From: Paenibacillus sp. FSL K6-3182
Lineage (GTDB): Bacteria > Bacillota > Bacilli > Paenibacillales > Paenibacillaceae
DNA: 64,000 nt
Direction of reading: 5' to 3'
Assembly (NCBI RefSeq): GCF_037976325.1
Contig: NZ_CP150265.1
Span: 1,006,001-1,070,000 of the forward strand
Position numbers and translations under genes: made by a program. Under the pieces are notes generated by a model, which saw nothing but the letters and a program-made list of their open reading frames with translations, did not search any database and was not told the origin of the DNA. The stretch's first letter is position 1, and every line of letters begins with the position of its first letter. This document shows, piece by piece, positions 34,948-45,511 of this stretch.

Positions 34948-36264
34948 ATGCAGCGGATGTGGCGGGTAGCGATTTGTATACTAGTTGTTTGTTTTGGTTT
35001 GTTTAAGCCTGATGGTTTTGGAGTGAATAAAGACGATGCTGCAAGTGATCAGAAGATCGTACAGGCAAGTGCCGCTGCTGCGGTTACGAATTATGAGGCG
35101 ATGCCGCTTCTAACGGTGCAGGCATCTTACGATACCGGGAAAAAGCTGGAGCAAGGCAAGTCGTCACCTGCTGCTTCATCGCAAAATGATAGAGTTAAAG
35201 CAGATTTACTAGGATCAGATCAAAAGATTTTGTATTTAACATTCGATGACGGACCTAGTAAGAATACAGAGCAGGTGCTGGATATTTTGAAGCGGGAAGG
35301 GATCACGGCGACTTTTTTTGTGCTTGGTGAACATGTGCTGAAGCAGCCGGAATTAGTTAAACGGATCGTGAAGGAAGGACATGGGATTGGCAATCATACG
35401 TTCGACCATAAATATGATCGTTTATACGGAAGTTTTGCTGAATTTGCTGATCAGGTGATGAAAACGGATGAAGCTATCTATCGTACAACTGGGGTTAGAA
35501 CCACCTTAGTTCGCGCGCCGGGCGGCACATATAGCAATTTTGATCAGGGATACTTCGATGCGATGAAAGCGGCAGGTTATCAGGTGCATGACTGGAATGT
35601 AGACAGTGGAGATTCAAAGCGGCAAGGCGTGCCAGCCTCTGAGATTATGACGACGATTAGAGGCTCAAAGATTGCAAACAAGCTGAATGTTTTGCTTCAT
35701 GACAGTGCAGGGCATGCTGAGTCTGTTAAGGCATTGCCAGCCATCATTAAATATTACAAAGATAAAGGGTACACATTTGCTAAGCTGACGGATCAGGTTG
35801 AACCTATTCAGTTTAGGGTGGCAAGCAAACTCAAGTGGAGCAGAAAGCAGGTCACGCAGCAGGAAGTAGATAAGCTCACTCTGTTTTCGGAGAAGCTAGG
35901 TCAAAGCAGCCTGTCTGCCCAAACGAAGAAGCAGGTTCCAAACTTAATTCTGCATCGTGGCGAGAAAAGTCTCGTGCTTGCGTCAAGCGAATACGGAATA
36001 AAAAACGGCGCCATTGAAGTGTCGCTGCAAAAGCTTGTGGAATGGATTGAAGACAGCACGGAACTTGAGCTGAATACTGATTCCATAGAATCGTACGTAA
36101 GTACAAACCAGGTACCGCCGAAATCCGGCAAGGAGAAACCTGTGATGGATGAGCACAAGAAGCAGATCGTTGTTCCAGTGCGTGAGACGCTGCAAAAACT
36201 TGGAATTGCGATAACAAGATATGTGTACAACGATACCGATCGGGAAATTTGGATAACGGAGTAA
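34948..36264 (+). CDS. secreted polysaccharide deacetylase with C-terminal stalk-like domain
   Basis: 438 residues. A hydrophobic signal (RVAICILVVCFGLF) comes first, then a ~70-residue linker, a NodB deacetylase domain (about 95-280), and a C-terminal beta domain. Catalytic motifs: YLTFDDGPS (Asp pair), NHTFDHKY (a HxxxD-type metal site in NodB motif 2), VRAPGGTYSN (motif 3) and NVLLHDSAG (motif 5 His). The tail (LILHRGEKSLVLASSEYGI, IVVPVRETLQKLGIAI) resembles the copper-amine-oxidase-N fold. Likely removes N-acetyl groups from peptidoglycan or chitin-like polymers. GAAGGGTGG lies 8 bases before ATG 34948. Confidence 0.9.
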   Translation: MQRMWRVAICILVVCFGLFKPDGFGVNKDDAASDQKIVQASAAAAVTNYEAMPLLTVQASYDTGKKLEQGKSSPAASSQNDRVKADLLGSDQKILYLTFDDGPSKNTEQVLDILKREGITATFFVLGEHVLKQPELVKRIVKEGHGIGNHTFDHKYDRLYGSFAEFADQVMKTDEAIYRTTGVRTTLVRAPGGTYSNFDQGYFDAMKAAGYQVHDWNVDSGDSKRQGVPASEIMTTIRGSKIANKLNVLLHDSAGHAESVKALPAIIKYYKDKGYTFAKLTDQVEPIQFRVASKLKWSRKQVTQQEVDKLTLFSEKLGQSSLSAQTKKQVPNLILHRGEKSLVLASSEYGIKNGAIEVSLQKLVEWIEDSTELELNTDSIESYVSTNQVPPKSGKEKPVMDEHKKQIVVPVRETLQKLGIAITRYVYNDTDREIWITE

Positions 36265-36352
36265 TAGAAAGGTTTCTAGCAGGTCTAAAGTGAGAGAAAG
36301 CTGGGGACACTGAAAAATAGATAGATTTATTTTTCAGGAGGCGATTTATACG

Positions 36353-37372
36353 ATGATTTCTCCCCAATTTTCTGAGGATGCTAAAGAGGAACGTTATAGT
36401 CATTGGCCGGAAGCACCACAGGTGCTGCTGCATCGATTGCTAGTAAAGGTAGAGAGTGTATTGCTAGGCAAGCAGCAGGTCATTCGAAATACGCTAACTG
36501 CACTTCTGGCTGGCGGACATGTTTTGCTAGAGGATGTGCCGGGTGTTGGCAAGACACTGCTCGCTCAGGCGTTTGCTAGAGCGGTCGGTGGAGATTTTAA
36601 ACGAATACAGTTTACGTCCGACATGCTTCCGGCTGATATTGTTGGCGGAGTCGTGCTTGATGCACGGACGAGTGAGCTGGTCTATCGGCCTGGACCGATT
36701 ATGGGCAATGTGGTGCTTGCTGATGAGATTAACAGAACGTCGCCGCGCACGCAGTCTGCGCTTTTGGAGGCTATGGAGGAAAGACGAGTGACGGTAGAGG
36801 GGAAAACCCGCAAGCTGCCGGTTCCTTTTATGCTCATAGCTACACAAAACCCACTTAGCTTCGAGGGAACAAACACGCTGCCGGAAGCACAATTGGATCG
36901 GTTTATGATGAGGCTGACGATTGGTTATCCCGGCTCATCGGAAGAGAAGCGGATGCTCGAGCAATACGCGAATGGCAATCGAATTGAACCCGAACGGCTT
37001 CGTCCTGTCATTGCTACGGAGGAATGGCTGCAAATGCAGGCTGAGGCAAGGCAGACTCACATGCACCCGGCACTGCTTGAATATATGGTGCAAGTAGCCG
37101 ATGCGACAAGGCGTGCGCCTGAGGTTGTGCTGGGCTTAAGCCCACGCGCACTGCGCGACTGGCTGCGGGCATCACAGGCGAATGCGTATATGGAAGGACG
37201 CGGATTTGCGATACCAGATGACTTGCTGGCGACAGCTGATGCTGTGCTTCCACATCGTTTGTCTTTGCGTTTTAACGCGACTGCGGCTGGTGCTGATGCA
37301 GCTGCAGTTATGAGACGGACGATACGTGAGTGTCCGATGCCTGCTGCAGTAGGAAGCGGGAAGCGCCGATGA
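36353..37372 (+). CDS. MoxR family AAA ATPase
   Basis: A 339-residue chaperone-like AAA+ protein. Walker A is EDVPGVGKTLLAQAFA near residue 60, Walker B VVLADEINRTSPRTQSALLEAM, sensor 1 FMLIATQNP, and the lid domain follows (LGLSPRALRDWLRAS). In the common MoxR-DUF58-transglutaminase cluster it is thought to remodel or activate the partner proteins. AGGAGG is 11 bases upstream of ATG 36353. Overlaps the next gene (ATGA). Confidence 0.93.
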   Translation: MISPQFSEDAKEERYSHWPEAPQVLLHRLLVKVESVLLGKQQVIRNTLTALLAGGHVLLEDVPGVGKTLLAQAFARAVGGDFKRIQFTSDMLPADIVGGVVLDARTSELVYRPGPIMGNVVLADEINRTSPRTQSALLEAMEERRVTVEGKTRKLPVPFMLIATQNPLSFEGTNTLPEAQLDRFMMRLTIGYPGSSEEKRMLEQYANGNRIEPERLRPVIATEEWLQMQAEARQTHMHPALLEYMVQVADATRRAPEVVLGLSPRALRDWLRASQANAYMEGRGFAIPDDLLATADAVLPHRLSLRFNATAAGADAAAVMRRTIRECPMPAAVGSGKRR

Positions 37373-38865
37373 ATACACCTTTTCAAGATGAATTATTGCA
37401 AGGCGGAACGCAAGAGAATGAGGCTGTTGATACGACGACTTATACTCAAGAGGGTGACAGCGCAGCTCCGCTTGATAGGAGTGGGCAAAGAGCAGCGACG
37501 GTACAAGTAAAAGAAGCTGTCCTTGTAAACAAGGAATGGGATCAACTAGCTTATCCTTATCGTACGAGATGGATCGCTTGGTGTATCATTACGGCGGGCT
37601 GGGCAAGCAGCTTGGCAGCTGTCATGATGCGGGGCGGTGCAGTAGAGTGGTTTATGCTATCCGTATTCAGCATGATTATAATCATTAGCGGTCTTGCGCC
37701 TATTATGGCTGCCAAGGGATTAACTGCAATGAGGATGATGTCGCAAGAAATGACAAGAGAAGGCGGGAAGCTCGAAATTAGCCTGAGAATAAAGCGTTCT
37801 TTGCTCATACCTATTGTATGGATAGCTATTTCTGATGAGACGAGTAATGAAAGTTCATCAGAAAATACGAAAATAAGCGTGCGCACGGTGCTAATGCCAA
37901 TGTTCCGCCAAGAGATGACTTACCGATATACTCTTCATAACTTACGGCGCGGGCGTTATCCCTTCGAGCCTATATCGATTACAGTGGGGGACTGGCTAGG
38001 CTTGTCAGCGATCCATAAACGTTTATATACCGCAGGAGAATTTGTAGTGCTGCCAGGACTGCCCTATGCCGATCAGGTACATAAAGCGGAACGAGCAAGA
38101 GGCACAGCATTATATGCTGTGCAATCTTCGACAGCTGATCCGAGCACGGATCACCTAGGAGATGCGGGTCGGGAGGAAATCAATGCGGCGGTGAGTGCGG
38201 CGGGACTTGGGCCAGACAGCCGTCCATATCGCGAGGGAGATTCGCTGCGTCATCTGGATTGGCGAAGTGCAGCTAAAGGGCGCGGCTTACAGACCAAAAT
38301 CCATCCTTTAGAGCGGCCAGCCAAAACAGTTATTGCTGTCGATACGCTTGCTTCGGCTTATGGGCAGGACGATCGGTTGTTTGATGCTTGTGTAGGCTGG
38401 GCTTCGCTTGCACTAGCACAGTCTGCTTCACTCGGCCACGCTGTGACACTGCTACTCGGACAAGGCACTCCTGTCATGCAATCATCTGTTGATGGAGGAA
38501 CACAGTCTGATTTATCAGAGATGCTGCATGCAATGGCATTGCTTCGCGCAGATGGAAAGGGCTCTCTTGCTGGGAGACTCGCCGAGGAATCAAACCTGCA
38601 AGCACGCGGCAGTACGATACTTGTATTTACTGCGGATTGGAGAGGCGGCCGGAGCTGGGGAGAGCTTGCCGGATTCGCAGGCGAGCAAGGCTGCAGGCTG
38701 GAACTATTTATTATTGCGCGCAGCAATGTACCGACCTTCGCTATGCGCGAACAACAAAAATGGTTGGAAAGCGGCGGCGTCAAAGTGACGTGGCTGCATG
38801 TCCCTTCGAGTATGAACGCGCTCCCTTATGCCGAAGAAGGAGGCGACATTCATGAGCTTGCTTAA
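37369..38865 (+). CDS. DUF58 domain membrane protein
   Basis: 498 residues. A charged ~60-residue N-terminus precedes two membrane segments ([39 protein letters not shown]). After them comes a beta-rich region and the DUF58 signature [20 protein letters not shown] near residue 290. The C-terminal half is von Willebrand-A-like ([20 protein letters not shown]). Function is not known biochemically; always found with MoxR and a transglutaminase. Start at ATG 37369 overlaps the moxR stop; its own end overlaps the start of the next gene. Confidence 0.9.
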   Translation: MNTPFQDELLQGGTQENEAVDTTTYTQEGDSAAPLDRSGQRAATVQVKEAVLVNKEWDQLAYPYRTRWIAWCIITAGWASSLAAVMMRGGAVEWFMLSVFSMIIIISGLAPIMAAKGLTAMRMMSQEMTREGGKLEISLRIKRSLLIPIVWIAISDETSNESSSENTKISVRTVLMPMFRQEMTYRYTLHNLRRGRYPFEPISITVGDWLGLSAIHKRLYTAGEFVVLPGLPYADQVHKAERARGTALYAVQSSTADPSTDHLGDAGREEINAAVSAAGLGPDSRPYREGDSLRHLDWRSAAKGRGLQTKIHPLERPAKTVIAVDTLASAYGQDDRLFDACVGWASLALAQSASLGHAVTLLLGQGTPVMQSSVDGGTQSDLSEMLHAMALLRADGKGSLAGRLAEESNLQARGSTILVFTADWRGGRSWGELAGFAGEQGCRLELFIIARSNVPTFAMREQQKWLESGGVKVTWLHVPSSMNALPYAEEGGDIHELA

Positions 38866-41833
38866 AAGCGATGTAGTAGGGAGGAGCGATAAGCCTCTGA
38901 AAGCTGAGCATAATTTACTGCGTGGCGAAGCGGCTGAGGAATCGTTTGAATACCGATTGATCACAACATTGCTGCTGTTCGGACTGCTATCGGAATGGCT
39001 GCTGCCTTGGGTGAATGCAGGTGAGTGGTCGGCCATTTATAATCCTGCCCCGCTAATTTTGGTTATCGGTGTGGTGCTGCTGGCAGGGCTCTTTCGTTTG
39101 CCGATGGCACTTTCGTTCATTATGAATGCTTTGTTGTGCATATTAAGTCTCATGTGGATTTATAAAAGCGCTGATCAAAGCAGTTTGCAATGGCTGCTTG
39201 CGTTTCCAGGCATGTTGAGAGACCATTTCGTTCTGATTATAGAAAATGGGCTGTGGTCAATGTCCGGAGAGCTTCGGACTTTGCTGCTGTTTATAGGCTG
39301 GGCGATGCTTGCACCTGCATTGCAGGCTTTATTATGGATGCGGCAGACCGCTCTTGGCATCGCATGTTTCACGCTAGTTTATTTGATTACGCTGCATGTC
39401 TGGCTGGGTATGGATGTAATGGGAGGCTTAATGCGAACCGTGGCAGAAGGGCTCCTGCTAGGTGCCATTGTCTCTGTACCGCGTGTTAAGCGAATGATTA
39501 ATACAGGTGCCGGCAAGCTTAGAGGTCTTGATATGCGCTGGTTATCGAGCTCCGTTTTTGTTGTACTTACGATACTTGGCTGCGGTCTTTTGTTTACAGG
39601 CGGGAAAGGTGAAACGATGCCGCCTGCTAGCTGGACTGCCTCTCTTAATGATCGTTTAGAGCAAACCATTCAATCTATGGGTAATCAGCAAGGGTCGATC
39701 CATGTAATGGGGCAAACCGGATTTGAACGATTAGGCAGTGCATTTACGGGTTATGGCTTTGATGACGGCGTGCTGGGAGCACCTGTACAAAAGGATAACA
39801 GCGTATTATTTACAGGCAGCTCCACTGAGAAAGCTTACTGGCGCGGGGAGTCAAAGCAGGTGTACGACGGCCGGGGCTGGATTGATACCGCGGGCAGCCC
39901 AGTTTTGCTTCCTATTCGAGGCTCGGATGCAGCAGCCTCCACTGAGGCGGCAGCAGAAGCTGGAAATAAGCAGCTGGGTCCGCTCATTCGGCAAACTGTC
40001 GTTTGGTCTAAGCCGACAGCGGGGATGCCGCTCTTTGCATCAGGCCACTTTGGCAATGTGACAGAGCTTGTTACAGCTGATCCGCGCAGGAAGCTTGGAA
40101 GTTACGTATACAATGCGGATAAAGGCTCTTTATACGCACAATCGGATACGGCGAAGATTGAGAAATATACAATAGAGAGTGTGCTCTCCATAACGGATGA
40201 AGCACAATTGCGCGCTTTGAGCAGTACCGCTGACGATAATTTATCGACAGGTGACGGAGCACAAGCGGCAACAGTAGAAAGCGCTGCGGAGCTTGAGCCC
40301 TATTTGCAGCTGCCCAGCAGTCTGCCAAGCCGCGTAACTGCATTAGCTGCTGAGGTTGCGGGCGGCGGGGTTACAAGCCGCTACGATCAGGTGAAGGCGA
40401 TCGAGGACTTTTTGAAAGCGAGCTATACCTACTCGCTGGAGGACAGTGCAGTTCCGCCGGAAGGAAGCGACTTCGTTGATCATTTCCTCTTCGAGCAGCG
40501 GCAAGGCTATTGTGTGCATTTCTCCACAGCCATGGTTGTATTGCTTCGTTCGCAAGGGATACCCGCTAGGTGGGTGAAAGGCTTTACTTCAGGCACTCCA
40601 GTGGGGGAGAGCGCGGAGATAGGCTCGCTGAGTACGAGCGGTGTAAGTAATGATAGCGGGTCGCAAGGAACGATAGATACGAGTACAGGAAGTATGAAGA
40701 ATGAAAAGCTGAGTAGTGGGAGTCATGATAGCGGAGCTCAAGGAGCGCTAAATAAGAGCGGCGGAAGTAATGATAGCGGGAAGCAAGGAACGCTTAATTC
40801 GAGTACAGAAAGTTTGAATAGGGAAGGGCTAAGCGCAGGAAGCAGCAGTGCTGGGCAAACCACTGAAAATAGTTTGAAGCTGGTGGATTATGAGGTTAGA
40901 AGCTCAGATGCGCATGCTTGGGTTGAAGTATATTTCCCAGGCGCAGGCTGGGTACCCTTTGATCCGACGCCGGGATTTAGCGATGTATCGACTATCGCGT
41001 CCGTCGGTTCTGTGGACGGACAACTTGCTGCTCCTGCGATGGGCGCAGCAGGAACAGCAGCAACCGGAGCAAGTGGCCATAGCGAGTCCAGTTTATCGCG
41101 GGTCGCTGCTTCATTCGAGGCGGCGGCAGCAGCCATTGCACGAGGAGCAGACGCCCTCGTGCATGCGGCGCAAAGCGCCGCCAAGAGCGCAGCGGCGGCA
41201 TCGCCCGCCGCTGTAGTTACCGCAGGCGCGGCCGCGCTAGCGCTTGCGGCCGCGGCCATTGCTGCGGCGCAGCACCAGCGGCTTCGCCTCTCGCTGGCGC
41301 TGCGCAGTTATGGCGCGGCTCACGCCGGCATCGCGAAGCTCGCCGGCGCAGCCGCGCCCTATCCGTCACATGAACCTGTGACGGACATGGATGCAGCGCC
41401 AGCGGCGATCGCGCGCTTGCGCTCTGACACTGGCGGCGCGGCGGAGGATATGGCGCCGCGCAGTGGAAAAACGCCGCGCGACGCTGATGGGCGGATTCGC
41501 GCGAGCTTCATTGCTGTGAGCAGCGCGTTAGCGCCGCTGCTGCAGCGCCGTTTCGGCGTGCAGGCGCCGGGGCAAACGGCGCGTGAATATGCGAGCGCCG
41601 CTGAGCCGACGCTCGGTGCGGAGCAGCAGGACGCGCTGCGCCAGCTCACTAGCTGGCTTGAGGAAGCACATTTTGCTGCGCCCGGTCCTTGGCCGGGTGC
41701 ACCTACTCCTTCTGCACTGCGGACGGTTCTGCGAGTGCTGGACAAGCAGCCGATTCAGAAAGTGAAGAAGCACTCCGCGGATAATCTGCAAAAGCAGAAG
41801 AGAAGCGATTTGCCAGTCAAGGCTCCTAAATAG
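38852..41833 (+). CDS. TgpA-like membrane transglutaminase with repeat insert
   Basis: 993 residues. The N-terminal ~230 residues have several membrane segments (DUF3488/TgpA_N). The core transglutaminase triad is Cys in [16 protein letters not shown], His in [13 protein letters not shown], and Asp in FDPTPGF. Between Cys and His lies an ~85-residue Ser/Gly/Asn insert with three imperfect repeats ([26 protein letters not shown]). The C-terminal ~300 residues are Ala-rich and encoded by strikingly GC-rich DNA (about 41100-41750), with a DUF4129-like end ([20 protein letters not shown]). ATG 38852 has AAGGAGG 8 bases upstream. Confidence 0.9.
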   Translation: MSLLKSDVVGRSDKPLKAEHNLLRGEAAEESFEYRLITTLLLFGLLSEWLLPWVNAGEWSAIYNPAPLILVIGVVLLAGLFRLPMALSFIMNALLCILSLMWIYKSADQSSLQWLLAFPGMLRDHFVLIIENGLWSMSGELRTLLLFIGWAMLAPALQALLWMRQTALGIACFTLVYLITLHVWLGMDVMGGLMRTVAEGLLLGAIVSVPRVKRMINTGAGKLRGLDMRWLSSSVFVVLTILGCGLLFTGGKGETMPPASWTASLNDRLEQTIQSMGNQQGSIHVMGQTGFERLGSAFTGYGFDDGVLGAPVQKDNSVLFTGSSTEKAYWRGESKQVYDGRGWIDTAGSPVLLPIRGSDAAASTEAAAEAGNKQLGPLIRQTVVWSKPTAGMPLFASGHFGNVTELVTADPRRKLGSYVYNADKGSLYAQSDTAKIEKYTIESVLSITDEAQLRALSSTADDNLSTGDGAQAATVESAAELEPYLQLPSSLPSRVTALAAEVAGGGVTSRYDQVKAIEDFLKASYTYSLEDSAVPPEGSDFVDHFLFEQRQGYCVHFSTAMVVLLRSQGIPARWVKGFTSGTPVGESAEIGSLSTSGVSNDSGSQGTIDTSTGSMKNEKLSSGSHDSGAQGALNKSGGSNDSGKQGTLNSSTESLNREGLSAGSSSAGQTTENSLKLVDYEVRSSDAHAWVEVYFPGAGWVPFDPTPGFSDVSTIASVGSVDGQLAAPAMGAAGTAATGASGHSESSLSRVAASFEAAAAAIARGADALVHAAQSAAKSAAAASPAAVVTAGAAALALAAAAIAAAQHQRLRLSLALRSYGAAHAGIAKLAGAAAPYPSHEPVTDMDAAPAAIARLRSDTGGAAEDMAPRSGKTPRDADGRIRASFIAVSSALAPLLQRRFGVQAPGQTAREYASAAEPTLGAEQQDALRQLTSWLEEAHFAAPGPWPGAPTPSALRTVLRVLDKQPIQKVKKHSADNLQKQKRSDLPVKAPK

Positions 41834-41977
41834 TTGCAGGAGACGATGATACATTTTGGCACCTAAAGGGTAAAGCTTTAAGTCGATTTATATAACGAAA
41901 CATGAAACGCAGTTTAGCTGGAAAAACTACCGTTAATATGGTGTACTTTTGAGCTTTTTCTGCAATAGGAGGAATTT

Positions 41978-42099
41978 CTCCCGTTAATTGTTGATGATTT
42001 AGCTGATGATGGCTATTTCTCGAGAATTAACGGGAGTTTTTTCTGTTAATTCGCTGAAAAGCTCATTATGAGACATTTTAACAGGAGCTTTTCCCGTTA
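41978..42099. repeat. TAACGGGAG inverted-repeat family
   Basis: CTCCCGTTAATT (41978-41989) pairs with AATTAACGGGAG (42025-42036). The latter also begins a nested pair: TAACGGGA (42028-42035) with TCCCGTTA (42092-42099), enclosing CTGTTAA (42043-42049) with TTAACAG (42078-42084). No gene is seen in 41834-42359. Confidence 0.7.
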
Positions 42100-42359
42100 T
42101 TTTCTCAAGCGGCTGTTGAAACACTCGCAATAAGCATAATGCAGAATTACCAAGCGTTTTTACTATATAATCTGCCCTTAACTTAGGCATCCGCATGAAA
42201 AAAGGGTGGATGAAATGAAGCAGCAGCCTGCAACTACTCATATTTTTTTCAACTATTCCGTATGACTTGGCACAATAAATAACATTCTATTTATAAGCCT
42301 ATAATCAAGCAGATAAGCGGTTACATTTTTACTTCAATGAATTGTCACTCCGCTTTGCC

Positions 42360-42389
42360 TTGACTCGCTTAAACAGCCTTATATATAAT
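42360..42389 (+). promoter_or_regulatory. guaA promoter
   Basis: TTGACT (42360-42365), 18-bp spacer, TATAAT (42384-42389), 28 bases before the start codon. No guanine riboswitch is present here. Confidence 0.7.
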
Positions 42390-42417
42390 TACTACATAAT
42401 TTGAGGGAGGCTCGGTA

Positions 42418-43956
42418 ATGACTAAGCAAAATGAAATCATCGTTGTACTCGATTTTGGAGGACAATATAACCAACTTATTGCGCGCCGTATTCGTGATTT
42501 GGGCGTATATAGCGAGCTATTGCCGTATAACACGTCGGTAGAACGGATCCGTGAACTACAGCCGAAGGGTATCGTATTCTCGGGAGGACCGGCAAGCGTT
42601 TATGAGGAAAATTCACCAATGGTTGACCCTGAGATTTATGATTTGAACATTCCAATTTTCGGTATCTGCTACGGTATGCAGCTTATGTCGCATCAGCTTA
42701 ATGGTAAGGTTGAGCGCGCTGGCAAACGTGAATACGGAAAAGCAGAAGTAGAATTTGTGGAAGGTTCGCAAATCGGCTTTGGCTTAGATAAAGTTCAAAC
42801 CGTTTGGATGAGCCACGGCGACCACGTAGTTGAGCTGCCTGAAGGCTTCAAAGTAGATGCAAGCACGGATCATGCTCCTGTTGCAGCGATGAGCAATCCA
42901 GACCGCGGATTCTTTGCCGTTCAATTCCACCCAGAGGTTCGTCACTCTGAATTCGGTAATGAAATGATTCGCAACTTCCTTTACAATGTTTGTGATTGTG
43001 ATGGCAAATGGACGATGGAATCGTTCATTGAAGATGCTATTCGTGATATTCGTAATGAAGTTGGCGACAAAAAAGTACTATGCGCGCTTTCCGGCGGCGT
43101 AGATTCTTCTGTTGTAGCTATTCTTCTTCACAAAGCGATCGGCGATCAGCTTACTTGTATGTTTATCGACCACGGCATGCTCCGCAAAGGTGAAGCTGAA
43201 GGCGTTATGGAAACATTCGTAGGCAAATTTGATATGAAAGTGCTCAAAATCGACGCGCAAGAGCGTTTCCTTGGCAAGCTGAAGGGCGTAGAAGATCCAG
43301 AGCAAAAACGTAAAATTATCGGCAACGAATTTATTTATGTGTTCCAAGAAGAGTCGGACAAGCTGGATGACTTTGAATTTTTGGCACAAGGCACACTTTA
43401 CACAGACATCGTGGAGAGCGGTACAGCTACAGCTCAAACGATTAAATCTCACCACAATGTTGGCGGTTTGCCTGAGGACATTAAGTTTAAACTTATCGAG
43501 CCTCTTAAAGCGCTATTCAAGGATGAGGTTCGTAAAGTCGGCGAAGAATGTGGCCTTCCAGAAGCTATCGTATGGCGTCAGCCATTCCCAGGTCCGGGTC
43601 TTGCGATTCGTGTCCTAGGCGAAGTAACAGAGGACAAGCTTCATATCGTTCGTGAGTCGGATGCGATTCTTCGTGATGAAATTGCAAAAGCTGGTCTTGA
43701 CCGTGAAATTTGGCAATACTTCACTGCGCTTCCGAACATGAAGAGCGTAGGCGTTATGGGCGATGCTCGTACGTATTCGTACACAGTTGGTATCCGCGCC
43801 GTAACTTCAATCGACGGAATGACAGCAGACTGGGCACGTATCCCTTGGGATGTGCTTGAGAAAATATCCGTACGTATCGTTAATGAAGTAGACAACGTTA
43901 ACCGTATCGTCTACGACGTAACTTCGAAACCGCCTGCTACAATTGAGTGGGAATAG
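42418..43956 (+). CDS. guaA: GMP synthase (glutamine-hydrolysing)
   Basis: A 512-residue enzyme converting XMP to GMP. The N-terminal class I amidotransferase domain has the catalytic Cys in [10 protein letters not shown] near residue 82 and the His in [11 protein letters not shown]. The ATP pyrophosphatase P-loop is [12 protein letters not shown] near residue 222. The C-terminal dimerisation domain ends in the typical [14 protein letters not shown] precedes ATG 42418. Codon choice looks like that of a highly expressed gene. Confidence 0.97.
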   Translation: MTKQNEIIVVLDFGGQYNQLIARRIRDLGVYSELLPYNTSVERIRELQPKGIVFSGGPASVYEENSPMVDPEIYDLNIPIFGICYGMQLMSHQLNGKVERAGKREYGKAEVEFVEGSQIGFGLDKVQTVWMSHGDHVVELPEGFKVDASTDHAPVAAMSNPDRGFFAVQFHPEVRHSEFGNEMIRNFLYNVCDCDGKWTMESFIEDAIRDIRNEVGDKKVLCALSGGVDSSVVAILLHKAIGDQLTCMFIDHGMLRKGEAEGVMETFVGKFDMKVLKIDAQERFLGKLKGVEDPEQKRKIIGNEFIYVFQEESDKLDDFEFLAQGTLYTDIVESGTATAQTIKSHHNVGGLPEDIKFKLIEPLKALFKDEVRKVGEECGLPEAIVWRQPFPGPGLAIRVLGEVTEDKLHIVRESDAILRDEIAKAGLDREIWQYFTALPNMKSVGVMGDARTYSYTVGIRAVTSIDGMTADWARIPWDVLEKISVRIVNEVDNVNRIVYDVTSKPPATIEWE

Positions 43957-43966
43957 GTATACATTT

Positions 43967-44011
43967 AAAAAGACTGGAGCATCGGTTTTCCGATAATCCA
44001 GTCTTTTTTTT
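43967..44011 (+). terminator. guaA terminator
   Basis: AAAAAGACTGGA pairs with TCCAGTCTTTTT; an inner ATCGG-TTTT-CCGAT hairpin extends it. Confidence 0.9.
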
Positions 44012-44043
44012 ATTTAAGCTGGAGCTGATGCTAGCACTTCATG

Positions 44044-44796
44044 CTAGGTGTAAATGGTGTTTGTGTTAATCGAATTTTTTTTGGAGGAAGAAAGCAGCCA
44101 AATTAATTGAACGGCAAGAATAGCGATGACGAGATAGTCGTATAGATGTGTGCCTGGATCATTGCCTGTGAAGTTAAGGAAATTGTGCAAGCCGTGGAAA
44201 AGGATTGTGAGCAGGATGGCGCGGTTCCGAACGACCAGCATCGCCAATACAAAGCCCACTATAAACGCATATCCAATTTGCAAAAGAGTATCCTCTATCG
44301 ATTGGCCGCCAAGCGCCTGCAAAGCGTGTGTGACACCAAACAACGCGCTGGAGACGATGACAGCTGTCATTTTTCCTTTTGGCATTAGAATCCGCAGCAT
44401 CATTCCCCGGAACAATGTTTCCTCTACAAATCCTACTAAGAACAGCTGTGACAGCAGCATATAAGCGAAAAACGAGAAGGAAGCGGGTTGAAAGCCTTTG
44501 TTAGCGATCAATAAGACGATTAAAACGAGCAGCAGAGGAAGATATTCAAGCCATTGCTGCTTTGTAAGCTTGGAAACACCGCTGAAATAAAAGGTGCTCC
44601 AACGTTTTTTTACCGTCATATAGATTACTAGAAATAATGCTATCGGAATAAAGCCTAGAAATGGAGCGAGTGGATGCGTAAGTTCAGCAATCGATACATA
44701 GGCGCTGCCGCCGGCTACAAAAATCATCAGCATAAGCTCGATTAGAATAAGCGCAACAATAGGTCTTTTAACTGTAAAGCTGTCCGTTGTAATCAT
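44044..44796 (-). CDS. CPBP family intramembrane metalloprotease
   Basis: 250 residues with about seven membrane segments. Metal-site motifs are FVEETLFRGMMLRIL (EExxxR), FGVTHALQALGG (FxxxH) and FHGLHNFLNF (HxxxN-like). The family cleaves substrates within the membrane or confers bacteriocin immunity; the target here is unknown. It starts immediately after the PadR gene stop (TAAATG), with GAGGAAT inside the PadR end, so the two are coupled and PadR probably controls it. Confidence 0.88.
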   Translation of the reverse strand: MITTDSFTVKRPIVALILIELMLMIFVAGGSAYVSIAELTHPLAPFLGFIPIALFLVIYMTVKKRWSTFYFSGVSKLTKQQWLEYLPLLLVLIVLLIANKGFQPASFSFFAYMLLSQLFLVGFVEETLFRGMMLRILMPKGKMTAVIVSSALFGVTHALQALGGQSIEDTLLQIGYAFIVGFVLAMLVVRNRAILLTILFHGLHNFLNFTGNDPGTHLYDYLVIAILAVQLIWLLSSSKKNSINTNTIYT

Positions 44797-45321
44797 TTAG
44801 AATTCCTCTTTTTCTATTATTTTTTTTAAAAATTCATTTTCCATCTTGAAAAAATGCGAGCCGTAATGCATGACAGATACGCGGTAATAATAAGCGTTTT
44901 TATCTTCGAGCTGCTCCAGCTCCTTGGACACGATGGACTGAACAGCCTCCATTTGTGCGATGTTGCGCGCGATGTTTTGTTGATACGCCATTAAGTTTTG
45001 TTTTTTCGTAGGCTCATCAAGGTAATCGTAAAAGAAGATTTTAATGAGATACTCGCGTTTGTTCGATTGAAGGGGTTCTCTTAGCCACTGCATAAAATGT
45101 TTCTGCCCTTCGCTTGTAATGCTGTAAATCTTTTTGTTTTTGCTGTCATTCGTTTCTTCTTCTGTCACGTATGCACTTTCCACTAGACGCTTAAGTCCGG
45201 GGTACAGGCTTCCATAGCTCATTTTGTAAAAGATCCCGATTGATTGCTCTGTTATTTTTTTAATATCATATCCGCTCATTTTTCCTTGCATCAGCATTCC
45301 TAAAGTAACTAGCTCGATCAT
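44797..45321 (-). CDS. PadR family transcriptional regulator
   Basis: A 174-residue regulator. N-terminal winged helix: LVTLGMLMQGKMSGYDIKKI, MSYGSLYPGLKRLVESAYV, KKIYSITSEGQKHFMQWL. The C-terminal ~90 residues are the helical PadR_C-type (Vir_act_alpha_C) dimerisation region. These proteins are usually autorepressed and released by small hydrophobic compounds. AAGGAGAACG precedes the start. Operator-like repeats overlap its transcription start. Confidence 0.92.
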   Translation of the reverse strand: MIELVTLGMLMQGKMSGYDIKKITEQSIGIFYKMSYGSLYPGLKRLVESAYVTEEETNDSKNKKIYSITSEGQKHFMQWLREPLQSNKREYLIKIFFYDYLDEPTKKQNLMAYQQNIARNIAQMEAVQSIVSKELEQLEDKNAYYYRVSVMHYGSHFFKMENEFLKKIIEKEEF

Positions 45322-45338
45322 TTTCGTTCTCCTTAATG

Positions 45339-45398
45339 TATCAAGTTGATATATCTATTTGATATATGTAATGTAACTCGAATGGAATACTTTGTCAA
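45339..45398 (-). promoter_or_regulatory. PadR operon promoter and operator-like repeats
   Basis: Minus strand: TTGACA (45393-45398 as given), 17-bp spacer, TACATT (45370-45375). At the start point lie the palindrome TATCAA-G-TTGATA (45339-45351) and TTGATATAT twice (45346-45354 and 45359-45367, 13 apart). Confidence 0.6.
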
Positions 45399-45436
45399 GA
45401 GTATTAATCGAGAAAATGAGAGGTATTTTAAAATAA

Positions 45437-45498
45437 AGAAAAAAGCCCGCAACTCGCTCATCAGCCTGCTGGCTGGTTCGTGGAGTTTTTGGGCTTTG
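45437..45498 (-). terminator. terminator of the YdjM-like gene
   Basis: AAAGCCC (with AACTC further in) pairs with GAGTT..GGGCTTT; on the minus strand a T-rich run follows. Confidence 0.75.
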
Positions 45499-45511
45499 AA
45501 TGATCTGTATA

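Noticed and set aside
41999..42241. 80-residue minus frame before guaA
   Set aside because: Its repeated peptide pattern comes from the TAACGGGAG inverted repeats; no start signal.
42241..42417. guanine riboswitch before guaA
   Set aside because: The short leader lacks the TATAAT..CTAC..CCGTAAAT core; only a promoter is present. The riboswitch in this window is before the permease.
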